Program-made: the position numbers and the translations under genes
The notes under the pieces: model-generated
The model's input: only the letters and a program-made list of their open reading frames with translations
Database searches by the model: none
Told to the model about the DNA's origin: nothing
Assembly: GCA_963746175.1 (NCBI GenBank)
Contig: CAVVAH010000001.1
Location: forward strand, 1,116,001-1,180,000
DNA: 64,000 bases
Reading direction: 5' to 3'
Origin: CAVVAH01 sp963746175
GTDB lineage: Bacteria > Actinomycetota > Actinomycetes > JACCUZ01
Part shown: one piece after another, positions 7,545 to 16,200 of the stretch
How positions within the stretch are numbered: position 1 is the stretch's first letter
How the letters are laid out: each line of letters begins with the position of its first letter

Positions 7545-8189
7545 ATGAGCGCGCAACGCGAGGCACACCCTGAGCACGCAGGCAACCGCAGCGACTACTC
7601 CATGGGCAGCCTGAACGCGATGGCCGCCAGTGCGACGCTCCATTGCCTGACGGGTTGCGCGATCGGTGAGGTCGCGGGCCTTATGATCGGCACCGCAACT
7701 GGACTCGCCAACGCGGCGACGATCGCCCTCTCCATCGCACTGGCCTTCCTCTTCGGCTACAGCCTGTCCACCCTGCCCCTGCTGAATGCCGGCCTCACTT
7801 TTCACACCGCACTCGGAGTGGTGCTCGCGGCCGACACCCTGTCGATCCTGACTATGGAGATCGTCGACAACGCAGTCATGGCCGCGATCCCCGGCGCTAT
7901 GGACGCTGGCCTGGTCAACGTGAAGTTCTGGGTCGGCATGATGATCGCGCTCTCGGCGGCCTTCGTGGCCGCCTATCCGGTGAACCGGTTCCTCCTCGCG
8001 CGCGGAAAGGGCCACGCCCTGACTCACGAGTACCACGGGATGCCGGCGCAGCGACGCTTCCCGGCTTTCCCGACCTCGACCCTGGTTGCGGTGCTGGTGG
8101 CCTTCATGCTGGGCGGCCTGGTTGTGGCGATCGCAGACGAGACGGCGAAGCCCGAGAAAGCGCCGCCCCCACACAGCACCGGGACCTGA
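7545..8189 (+). CDS. DUF4396-family integral membrane protein
   Basis: The 214-residue protein matches the DUF4396 family: a hydrophilic N-terminus, then the signature ATLHCLTGCAIGEVAGLMIG, several membrane helices, ADTLSILTMEIVDNAVMAAIPGAMDAGL and a conserved PVNRFLLARGKGHA motif before a last helix near residues 180-200. The family is often found near copper-handling genes; its biochemical role is not established. A GGAAGG ribosome site lies 8 nt before the ATG. The CsoR-like operator in its promoter suggests control by copper or reactive sulfur. Conserved His and Cys residues in the first helix (LHCLTGC) could bind metal. Confidence 0.82.
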   Translation: MSAQREAHPEHAGNRSDYSMGSLNAMAASATLHCLTGCAIGEVAGLMIGTATGLANAATIALSIALAFLFGYSLSTLPLLNAGLTFHTALGVVLAADTLSILTMEIVDNAVMAAIPGAMDAGLVNVKFWVGMMIALSAAFVAAYPVNRFLLARGKGHALTHEYHGMPAQRRFPAFPTSTLVAVLVAFMLGGLVVAIADETAKPEKAPPPHSTGT

Positions 8190-8228
8190 GCCCCGCCCGG
8201 CGCGCACCTTCGTCGAGATGGTGCCCCT

Positions 8229-8549
8229 TCACGAGTGGCCTAGTCGGATCGTGCTGTCGATCGGCTGATTCACCTCGGCTACGGCCTGGCTGACGGGCGA
8301 CAGCGCGATGACGCGCATGATCCAGTCCACGGCGCCCTCTCGGCCGTCGTACCGGGGTGCCTGCCGCCAGAGACGGACGAACGCCGCGACCACGTCGTCT
8401 TCCGAGCCCAGTCGCGAGACCTGCGGATACAGGATGTCGAACAGGCTCTTCAGCGCCGCTTCGTCGCCGCGTCCGCAGGAGATCACCAGCTCAGCCAGCT
8501 GGCCTCGGCAGGCTGAGCCCTCCGACGTCGGAACATTGTGTGGGGGCAT
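8229..8549 (-). pseudogene. Truncated ECF sigma factor gene (region 2 only)
   Basis: The 106-residue product carries a recognisable sigma region 2: CGRGDEAALKSLFDILYPQV, then SEDDVVAAFVRLWRQAPRYD and GAVDWIMRVIA, as in SigK-like ECF factors. The protein then ends in about 25 residues lying partly within a 45-bp repeat, with no region 4 (the -35-binding helix-turn-helix) present or downstream. ECF factors are normally about 180-200 residues. It is best read as a 3'-truncated remnant, although a region 2-only protein could still bind core polymerase or an anti-sigma factor. The ATG was preferred to the TTG two codons upstream because of better spacing to AGAGG. Confidence 0.65.
8230..8274. repeat. 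45-bp island repeat, copy 2
   Basis: Matches 6373-6417 at 37 of 45 positions. It forms the 3' end of the truncated sigma frame, which suggests that the truncation junction lies at the repeat. Confidence 0.6.
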
Positions 8550-8599
8550 GGCCAACCTCTGAGCAGAGAGGTCTGACCGGGTCCGGGGCCAGAATGGGA

Positions 8600-8618
8600 G
8601 CGCCGACTCGGTCGGCGC
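8600..8618. terminator. Hairpin downstream of the DUF389 gene
   Basis: A perfect 8-bp G+C-rich stem with a 3-nt loop (GCGCCGAC TCG GTCGGCGC). It lies between the DUF389 gene and the truncated sigma gene, both on the minus strand. Confidence 0.45.
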
Positions 8619-8862
8619 ACACGCATGTGCCTCTCCCCAGCGGGCCTAAACTAGTCGCCCGCCCGGCGCCTGTCTTCGGCGGCGGCATAAGCCGGAGTCA
8701 CCACAGCCAGATGATCTCGTCGGTGAGGGTCGTGGCGCCCGACGCCGTGACTTGGCGCCGGAGGGTCAAGACGTCATGCGCCGGATGGGTCCAGCCCGTG
8801 GCGGGTCGTCCACAGTCCGGCACTCCGTCGCCGGCAGGGCTTGCTCAGGATGGCCCAGCTTG

Positions 8863-9726
8863 TCAGTCGCTATCTGTCCTGTGCCGGCCGCTCGGCGTCC
8901 GGGTGCGGCGGCCTGCCTGGATGGCAGCCCGCTTGGCTGACAGGCGGCTCCACGCCGATTGCTGGAACGCGAGGGTTGCCCAGCCGGCCAGGGCCATTCC
9001 GCCAAGATTGAGCGCGAGTTGCAGCCCTGATCCGGCCACCTCGTCCCATGCACCGAACGCGAGGCCCAAGGCGACGTTGCCGGACGCGGGCACAGTGGTC
9101 ACGGAGATGAAGACTCCGGAGAGGCCGCCGACCTTGGCCGAGGTCAGCGACAGAACCCCGGCGGCGGCGGCGATCAGCGCGACGATGAACGACCACTTGT
9201 CTGGTGTGTAGATGAAGTCGGTCTGCGGGCGCCGCCCCACCAGGTCCGAAGCCCCGATCCAGCCGGCGGCCCTGGCGACGAGGGCGAAAACCGTGGCGAC
9301 CGTGATAGAGACGGTGAAGCCCAGCAACAGGGTGCGCAGGGCGCGGCTGAGCAGGCTGCGGCGCCGACGGACCAGCGCGAGACCGAGCGCGGCGATAGGA
9401 ACGAACTCCGGACCCAGCACCATGGCACCGATGACCAGGACCTGAGAGTCCAGCACGATCGCGATGCTCGCCAGCAGTGTCGCCAGGCACATGAACGACA
9501 CGTAGGTCCAGTTGAGCTCGGAGTCCTCGTACGCCCGCTGAGTCACCTCGGCCCAAACGACCGCGTCGGCGCTGCTGCCCGGAGTCCGGCCCTCCGCGTC
9601 AAACCCGGCTTGTGAGAGCCACGCCTGCACAGGTTCAACGTGCACCGTCCCGCGCCTGTGCACGTCCATCTCGCGTAGCCGGTCGACGATCTTGCGCTCG
9701 CGGCAATCACCGGTCACATGCAGCAA
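8863..9726 (-). CDS. DUF389-family membrane protein
   Basis: The 287-residue protein has the DUF389 pattern: a soluble N-terminal part (DRLREMDVHRRGTVHVE), the linker SSADAVVWAEV, then six or more membrane helices with the signature LVIGAMVLGPEFVPIAALG and a later SAKVGGLSGVFISVTTVPASG motif. The role is unknown; some relatives are annotated as hydrophobic-domain proteins linked to transport. Usual members have a longer N-terminus, and here the start is a TTG or a GTG three codons later, so the 5' end may be truncated beside the integrase remnant. It faces away from the integrase. Confidence 0.78.
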   Translation of the reverse strand: MLHVTGDCRERKIVDRLREMDVHRRGTVHVEPVQAWLSQAGFDAEGRTPGSSADAVVWAEVTQRAYEDSELNWTYVSFMCLATLLASIAIVLDSQVLVIGAMVLGPEFVPIAALGLALVRRRRSLLSRALRTLLLGFTVSITVATVFALVARAAGWIGASDLVGRRPQTDFIYTPDKWSFIVALIAAAAGVLSLTSAKVGGLSGVFISVTTVPASGNVALGLAFGAWDEVAGSGLQLALNLGGMALAGWATLAFQQSAWSRLSAKRAAIQAGRRTRTPSGRHRTDSD

Positions 9727-9779
9727 TGGAGTCCAGGACCCTTCGGCCTCCTCGTGACCAATCGGCTCGGGAGGCTGTG

Positions 9780-10066
9780 TGACGTTCCTCGTTCGGCACC
9801 TGCTGGCGCTCCGCGGTCGAGACGTGCGGCCTCCCCGCGGGGACCCGCTTCCACGATTTGAGGCACCTTTATGCCTCGGCGCTCATCGCCTCAGGAAGCA
9901 GCCGAAGGCGATCCAGTCGCACCTGGGACACGCAACGATCTCCGAAACCATGGATACCTACGGGCACCTCTTCCCGGACTCCGAAGAGCTTGGCCGCGGG
10001 GTACTTGACGCCTTGCTCGGTGAAGTTCGTGTGCCCCCAGTGTGCCCGGCGCGAGCCCCTGAGTAG
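9780..10066 (+). pseudogene. Tyrosine integrase, C-terminal fragment with frameshift
   Basis: Two overlapping frames together give the catalytic C-terminus of a phage-type tyrosine recombinase: GLPAGTRFHDLRHLYASALI in one frame, then after a shift near 9893-9900 KAIQSHLGHATISETMDTYG in another. Box II residues (HxxR in HDLRH, the GH pair and the nucleophilic Tyr in DTYGH) are visible, but the N-terminal arm-binding and core-binding domains and the box I Arg are missing. It sits immediately inside the att repeat in rnpB, the expected place for the integrase that inserted the island. It cannot be active as read. Confidence 0.85.
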
Positions 10067-10085
10067 AGTTCTACAGATCAGGCTA

Positions 10086-10120
10086 CAGGCGGCGGACGAG
10101 TCGGCCTGTAAGCCGGGTTC
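10086..10120. repeat. rnpB-proximal attachment-site repeat
   Basis: Identical to 631-665 over 35 bp. It comprises the 3' strand of helix P1 and the adjoining conserved 3' end of RNase P RNA, so integration regenerated a complete rnpB. Confidence 0.85.
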
Positions 10121-10473
10121 TGTCACGCACCGAGGTGCGAGGACGGCCATCCATCTCCGGCTGCCGTTGCCGACAGCCTCCTGCGGTCTACCCGGGAGCT
10201 CGGGCGGGCCGCCCTCGAACGCTCCCTGTCTGACCTTGCTCCGGGTGGGGTTTGCCGAGCCGCCCGGGTCACCCCGGGCGCTGGTGGTCTCTTACACCGC
10301 CGTTTCACCCTTACCGGCGGCTCCCCGAAGGCAGCCGCTGGCGGTCTTCTCTCTGTGGCACTGTCCCGCGGGTCACCCCGGGTGGGCGTTACCCACCACC
10401 CTGCCCTGTGGAGCCCGGACTTTCCTCGGCGAGGTCGAGACCTCGACGCGACCGTCCGGCCGGCTCGTCCGCC
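10091..10473 (-). ncRNA. rnpB: RNase P RNA (bacterial type A)
   Basis: On the minus strand the 5' part contains the conserved GAGGAAAGTCCGGGCTCC element (helix P4 5' strand, rc at about 10421-10438) and the 3' end contains ACAGAACCCGGCTTACAGGCC. The outermost 16 nt at each end pair to form helix P1 with one C-A mismatch. The RNA is the catalytic component that matures tRNA 5' ends. The ends were set from the P1 pairing and are accurate to a few bases. It lies just downstream of an RNB ribonuclease gene on the same strand. Confidence 0.92.
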
Positions 10474-10518
10474 GTGCGCTCAGGGTAGCGGCTGCTGATC
10501 CCGGACCGTCCTGAGAGG

Positions 10519-11949
10519 TCAGGCGAGGGCGAAGCGGACCGAGCGGGTGGCGACGTCAGCCTCGACGAGCGTGACCCGGACCCGGTCCCCCAGCGGCAGG
10601 TCGCCGCCGCACGCCGCGCGCACTGCCGGGTCGGCGAGCTGCACGGTGCCCCCGCCCTTGGGGTCGGTCTCGACGGCCACGGCGTCGAACTCCTCGCCCT
10701 CGCGGCCGTGCAGCACGGCCGCCTCCATCAGCGCCACGCACTCCCGCTCCAGCTCGTGCGCGCGACGGTCGGCCTCCGCCATCTCGTCGGGCAGCGTCGG
10801 CAGCGCGGCCTTCGCCCACCCGGGCACGTCGTCACCGGTGCACAGCGCGAGGCACACGGCCCCGACGTACCGGTCGACGAGCCGCCGCAGCGGTGCGGTG
10901 GCGTGCGCGTACTCGGCGGCGACCGCGGCGTGGGTGGCGTTCTCCGGGATCCCGCCGTCGAACGCCGTGTAGCCGGCGCCGCGGAGCAGCGACGTCGCCT
11001 CCTCCAGCAGTGCCGCGTGCCGGGGGTTCGACGGGTCGAGGCCGTGCACCACCTCGGCGTACGACAGGTCGGCCGGCCAGTCGACGCCGAGGGCCCGGGC
11101 CGCGTGGCGGAGCCGCTGCAGCGCCCCGTCCGGCGCCCTGGGCAGCGTGCGCAGGATGCCGATCTCGCCGTGCAGCATCAGGTCGGCGGCGGCCATGCCG
11201 GTCATCAGGGAGATCTGCTCGTTCCACGACTCGACCGGCCTGGTGGTGCGGTACTCGAGCCGGAACGTGTTGCCGTCCTCGACGACCTCCTGCTCCGGGA
11301 TCGGCAGGCTGACCCCGCCCCGCTCCACCTCGAGCTGCATCCGCAGCTTGCCGACCTCCGCGAGCAGCAGCAGCCGCTCGTCGTCGGTGCCGCCGTCGAC
11401 GAGGTCCTGCACCTGGCCGTAGTCGAACCGGTCCCGGGAGCGCACGAGCGCGCGGCGTACGTCGACCGCGGTCTGCTCGCCGTCGGCGTCCAGGTCGAGG
11501 GTCCACAGCAGCGCCGGCCGCACCTGGTCCGGCAGCAGGGACGCCGCGCCCTCGGACAGCACGGTGGGGTGCAGGGGTGTGCGCTGGTCCGGGCTGTACT
11601 GGGTCTCGACCCGCCGGTGCGTCTCCAGGTCGATCGCCCCGCCGGGGCGGACGAACGCCGCCACGTCGGCGATGGCGTAGCGCACCCGGAAGCCGGCGCC
11701 ACGGCGCTCGAGGTGCATCGCCTGGTCGAGGTCGGTGGAGCCCGGCGGGTCGATGGTGAGGAACCGCAGGTCGGTGACGTCGTCGGCCGGCAGGTCGGGC
11801 GCCTTCGCCACCTCCTCGGCCTCGGCGAGCACGTCGGCCGGGAAGTCCTCGGGCAGCTTCAGCTCGGCGCGGATCCGGGCGAAGCCGGCGCGCAGCTCGC
11901 GACCGGCAGGCTCGTCCTGCAGCCGGACGGCGAGGTGTCTGCGCGGCAT
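10519..11949 (-). CDS. RNB-domain ribonuclease (RNase II/R family)
   Basis: The 476-residue protein contains the RNB catalytic signature: TIDPPGSTDLDQAM near residues 65-77 with the acidic residues (Asp67, Asp73, Asp75) that bind magnesium, followed by YAIADVAAFV, and later YAHATAPLRRLVDRY. It would degrade RNA processively from the 3' end. It is shorter than RNase R (about 800) and lacks obvious N-terminal cold-shock domains, as in many actinobacterial RNB proteins. The ATG start leaves a short N-terminus. Its end is about 46 nt before the 5' end of rnpB on the same strand. Confidence 0.88.
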   Translation of the reverse strand: MPRRHLAVRLQDEPAGRELRAGFARIRAELKLPEDFPADVLAEAEEVAKAPDLPADDVTDLRFLTIDPPGSTDLDQAMHLERRGAGFRVRYAIADVAAFVRPGGAIDLETHRRVETQYSPDQRTPLHPTVLSEGAASLLPDQVRPALLWTLDLDADGEQTAVDVRRALVRSRDRFDYGQVQDLVDGGTDDERLLLLAEVGKLRMQLEVERGGVSLPIPEQEVVEDGNTFRLEYRTTRPVESWNEQISLMTGMAAADLMLHGEIGILRTLPRAPDGALQRLRHAARALGVDWPADLSYAEVVHGLDPSNPRHAALLEEATSLLRGAGYTAFDGGIPENATHAAVAAEYAHATAPLRRLVDRYVGAVCLALCTGDDVPGWAKAALPTLPDEMAEADRRAHELERECVALMEAAVLHGREGEEFDAVAVETDPKGGGTVQLADPAVRAACGGDLPLGDRVRVTLVEADVATRSVRFALA

Positions 11950-12025
11950 CCCGGCAGACTACGCAACCCGGACGTAGCCACCTCACCGGCAGCCCGCCGC
12001 GCGGGCCGGCCGGCCGCCGGGGATC

Positions 12026-13176
12026 ATGGCCGCCATGTGGCGGGCGGCAGCGGGGGCGGCCCTGCTCGCCCTCATCACCCGCCTGCTCCCGCTCGACGCG
12101 GCGAGCGACCTCACCCGGCGGATGGCACCGGTGCTGCTGTTCCTCGTGGCCATCACCGTCCTCGCGGAGCTCGCCGAGGTGGCGCGGCTCTTCGACGTCG
12201 CGGCCGGGCACGCGGCGCGGCTGGCCCGTGGGCGCACGGTGCGCCTGTTCTTGCTCGTCGCACTGCTCGCGACCGCGACGACGGTGCTGCTCGGCCTCGA
12301 CACCACCGCCGTGCTGCTGACCCCGGTCGTCCTGTCCGTCGCGGTCCAGCTCGACCTGCCGCCGATGCCGTTCGCGCTCCTGACGGTGTGGCTCGCCAAC
12401 ACCGCCAGCCTGCTGCTCCCGGTCTCCAACCTCACCAACCTGCTCGCCCTCGACCGCCTCGACCTGGCGCCGCACGAGTTCGCGGCCAGGATGTGGGCGC
12501 CTGCGGTCGTCGCGGTCGCGCTCACCGTGCTGCTCATCGGTCTCCGCCACCGACGGCTGCTGCGCGTGCGCTACGCCGTGCCGCGCCGCCCGGGCATCGA
12601 GGACCAGGTGCTGCTCGTCGCCTCGGCAATCGCCTGCCTCGGCATCGTGCCGGCACTGCTCCTCGGCGGCGACCCCACCTGGGTCGTCACCGTCGCGGCG
12701 ACCCTGCTGGTGCTGGTGTTCGCCGGCGCACGGCCCTGCGGCCCGGGCTCGTGCCGTGGCAGCTGACGCTGCTGTTCGTGCTCGGCCTGTCCCTGTCCGT
12801 CGAGACCGTGCTGCGCCATGGCGGCGAGCGGGTCGTGTCCGCCCTCGTCGGCGACGGTGCAGGTGTGCCTGACCTGCTGCAGGTGGCCGGGGTCGGCGCG
12901 GTCGCCAGCAACCTGGTCAACAACCTGCCGGCGTACCTCGTGCTGGAGCCGCGGGTCGCCGGCGGCGGCGACACCCGGCTGCTGGCGCTGCTGCTGGGCA
13001 CCAACCTCGGGCCGATGGTGCTGCTCTGGGGGTCGCTCGCCACCCTGCTGTGGCGGGAGCGGCTGCGGGCCCGGGGTCTGGACGTCTCGGCGCGGCAGTT
13101 CGCGGCGTTCGGCGTGGTGGGGGTGCCCGTCCTCCTCCTCGCGTCGACAGTGGCGCTGCACCTCTCGGCGTCGTGA
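12026..13176 (+). CDS. ArsB/NhaD-type ion permease, frameshifted
   Basis: Two frames together encode one polytopic membrane protein of about 383 residues. The first half has the ion-transporter signature ATTVLLGLDTTAVLLTPVVL and TASLLLPVSNLTNLLAL; the second half has ASNLVNNLPAYLVLEP and LLLGTNLGPMVLLWGS, the repeat-like TM10 motif of ArsB-type permeases. The frame changes by one missing base around 12731-12745, between the halves. Relatives export arsenite or exchange sodium; no ars genes are adjacent, so the substrate is open. If the shift is a sequencing error the gene is intact. Confidence 0.75.
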
Positions 13177-13212
13177 CCTTGCGGTCTGCCGCCGAAGCAC
13201 AAGGATGCAAGG

Positions 13213-16200
13213 GTGCATCCGACCGAGAAGCGCGACGAGCGCCGCGTCGTCACCGTGCTGGTGGCCGACGTCGTGGGTTCCACCGCACTCGGCGAGGCGC
13301 TCGACCCGGAGGACCTCAAGGTCGTCGTGGGCGACGCGATCACGCGCATCGTCGGAGCCGTGGAGGCCTTCGGCGGGACGGTGAAAGATCTCGCCGGCGA
13401 CGGCGTGCTGGCACTGTTCGGCGCACCGACGGCCCACGAGGACGACCCGGAGCGAGCGATCCGCAGCGGACTGCGGATCGCCGAGGACGTCGGTGAGTAC
13501 GCGCGCGACGTGGAGCGCGCCTGGGGCATCACCGGCTTCGGCGTGCGCATCGGGGTGCACACGGGTCCCGTCGTCACCGGCGTCGTGGGCGGCGGCAGCC
13601 GGACGGAGTACGGCGCGACGGGCGACACGGTGAACGTCGCGGCCCGCCTGCAGGCCGCAGCCGAGCCGGGACAGGTCCTGGTCGGTCCCCTGGCCCGGAC
13701 CTTGAGCGGAAGCGCTTTCACCTGGGGCCCGAGCCGGTCGTTGGCACTGAAGGGGCGGTCCGACCCGGTGCCGGCCGCCGCGGTCGCCGGTGTCACCGGC
13801 CTCAGCGCGCGCGGGCAGGGCCTGGACGAGAAGGCCGCTCCCATCGTCGGGCGCGAGCACGAGCTCGCGATCGCGACGGGCAGCGTCGACGCCGCGCTCG
13901 CCGGGTCCGGCCACGTCCTGTTCCTCACCGGTGAGCCGGGGATCGGCAAGACCCGGCTGCTGACCGAGCTCCGTACCCGGTTCGAGGGCGGCCGGCAGGC
14001 GGGTGGGTCGCCGATCTGGCTGGAGGGGCGCTGCGTGTCGTACGGCGAGTCGATGCCGTACTGGCCGTTCCGCGACCTGCTGCGCTCCTGGCTGGGGATC
14101 CGCGTCGACGAGCCGGCGCTGCGCGTGCGCGTCGCGCTCCAGCGCGAGGTCGGGCGGCTGTTCGGCGAGCGCGCGAGCGAGCACCGGCCCTACCTCGCTG
14201 CCCTGCTCGGCCTGCCCCTCGAGCCGGAGGACCAGGCCCGGGTCGCCGAGCTGTCACCGGAGGCGATGCAGTACCGGACCTTCGAGGTGGTCCGCGGCCT
14301 GGTAGCCCGGCTCGCGGAGCACGGCCCGGTCGCCGTCGCCCTCGAGGACGTGCACTGGGCCGACGCGACCTCGCTGCAGCTTCTGGAGCGGCTGCTCGGC
14401 GACACCGAGGACCTGCCGCTGCTGCTCTGCGTCACGTCGCGGCCGGAGCCGACCCACCCGTCCTGGCGGGTGAAGGAGACCGCCGGGAGGGAGCTGCCGC
14501 ACCGCACCGACGAGCTGGTCCTGACCGCCCTCGGCTCGGACGCCGGGCGCGCCCTGCTCGTCGAGCTGGTCGGACCGGGCGTCCTGCCGGCGGACCTCGA
14601 GCAGCAGATCCTGGACCGCGCCGACGGGAACCCGTTCTTCCTGGGCGAGCTGGTGCGGTCTCTCGTCGACGCGGGCGCCCTGCACCAGGAGGACAGCCGC
14701 TGGCGGTTCGACCACGAGGTGCCGATCGAGGTGCCGCCGACCGTGGAGAAGGTGATCCTCGCGCGGATCGACCGGCTGGAGCCGGCCGCGCACGACACCC
14801 TGATGGCGGCGGCGATCATCGGCCGGCGCTTCGGGCTCCCGCTGCTGACGGCCGTCGCGGCGGACGACGTCGCGGTCCGGCCGCTGCTCGTGGAGCTGCA
14901 GCGGGCCGACCTGGTCCGCGAGGAGCGGCGCTGGCCGGACCCCGAGTACCGCTTCAAGCACGCGCTGATCCAGGAGACGGCGTACCGCACCCTGGTGAGC
15001 TCCGAGCGCGAACGCCTGCACCGACGGGCGGCGGCGTGGCTCGAGTCCCGGCACTCCGACACCGAGGACGACGTCTCGGCCCTGCTGGCGCACCACTACC
15101 TCGGGGCGGCCGACCCGGACAACGCCGCGCGGTTCCTCGCGCGGGCCGGCGACCGCGCGCGTCAGGACTACGCCCTGGACGAGGCCATCACCCACTACCG
15201 GGCGCTGCTGTCGATCCTCGAGCAGCGGGGCGACCGACGCGAGGTCGCGCTCGTGCTGCTCAAGCTGGGCCTGGCCCTGCACATGTCGCTGCGCTTCGCC
15301 GAGGCGAACGTCGTCTACCAGCAGGCGTTCGGCTGGTGGGACCCGCCGGAGCGGGCCGACGACCCGACGGCGACTCTGCGGGTGGCCAGCAGCTTCCTGC
15401 CCGACGACCCTGATCCGCGGTCGGCGATCGCCTGGCCCAACATCCAGCTCTGCATGCAGCTGTTCGACCGGTTGGTGGAGGCCTGGCCGGAGCGCACGAT
15501 CGTGCCCTCGCTGGCGGAGCGCTGGGACATCTCGGACGACGGGCTCCGGTACGTGTTCCACCTCCGCCCCGGACTCACGTGGTCGGACGGCGCCCCGCTC
15601 ACCGCGCACGACGTGGAGTTCGGGATCAAGCGGGTGCTGGACCCGGACGCTCCCGGCTCGTCCGTGGCGATCTACTTCGTGCTCGAGAACGGCCAGGACT
15701 TCTACCTGCGCCGCAACGACGACGCCGACCGCATCGGCGTCAGGGCGCTCGACGACCGGACGGTGGAGTTCCGGCTGGTCGCGCCGGCGCCGTACTTCCT
15801 CAGCGTGATGAACCGGCCGGACAGCGGCCCGCAGCCGAGGCACGCCATCGAGTCGGGCGGCGACGGCTGGGCCGGCACCGGCACCCAGGTCGTGAGCGGC
15901 CCGTTCCGGACCGTCCACCGCAGCGACACCGGCCTCGTGCTCGAGCGACGACCGGACTACGCCGGCCCGCGGTCGGGCGACGTGCGACGGCTCGAGTACG
16001 TGCGCAGCCAGGTGCTCGAGGCACTCGACCCGTACGAGGGCGACGAGCTCGACGTCGTCGCGGTCCGCTACACGCCGCGGATGGCGGACCTCCTGCCGCA
16101 CCTCGAGCAGGACGCGGTGCTCGGGCAGGCAGCCTGGTCGGCCTATCTCGCGTTCGACCACCACCACCCCGTGGTCGCGGACCTCGACCTCCGGCGCGCC

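Larger units (their letters stand above)
631..10120. mobile_element. Decayed integrative element inserted in the 3' end of rnpB
   Basis: Perfect 35-bp direct repeats flank the region, one of them embedded in rnpB, and a frameshifted tyrosine integrase lies immediately inside the rnpB-proximal repeat, the usual integrase-next-to-att layout. Inside are a fragment of a CpaF/TadA-type ATPase, long gene-poor stretches, small ORFs, a truncated sigma gene and internal repeats, all consistent with decay of an integrative conjugative or mobilisable element. Cargo that still looks intact includes a secreted serine protease, an RsbW-like ATPase, a STAS protein and DUF4396 and DUF389 membrane proteins. 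With the integrase broken it is probably no longer self-mobile. Confidence 0.8.

Noticed and set aside
6325..7566. 413-codon minus-strand frame in the island
   Set aside because: Low-complexity Arg/Pro/Ala sequence overlapping non-coding repeats and the DUF4396 promoter; no motif or ribosome site.
10708..13176. Very long + strand frame of about 820 codons across the ribonuclease gene
   Set aside because: Its first part is the antisense shadow of the RNB gene and is Arg/Gly/Pro-rich nonsense; only the last part (from about 12745) is real and belongs to the ArsB-like permease.
12026..13176. Arsenic resistance operon
   Set aside because: Only the permease resembles ArsB; there is no arsR, arsC or acr gene beside it, so substrate assignment is not justified.
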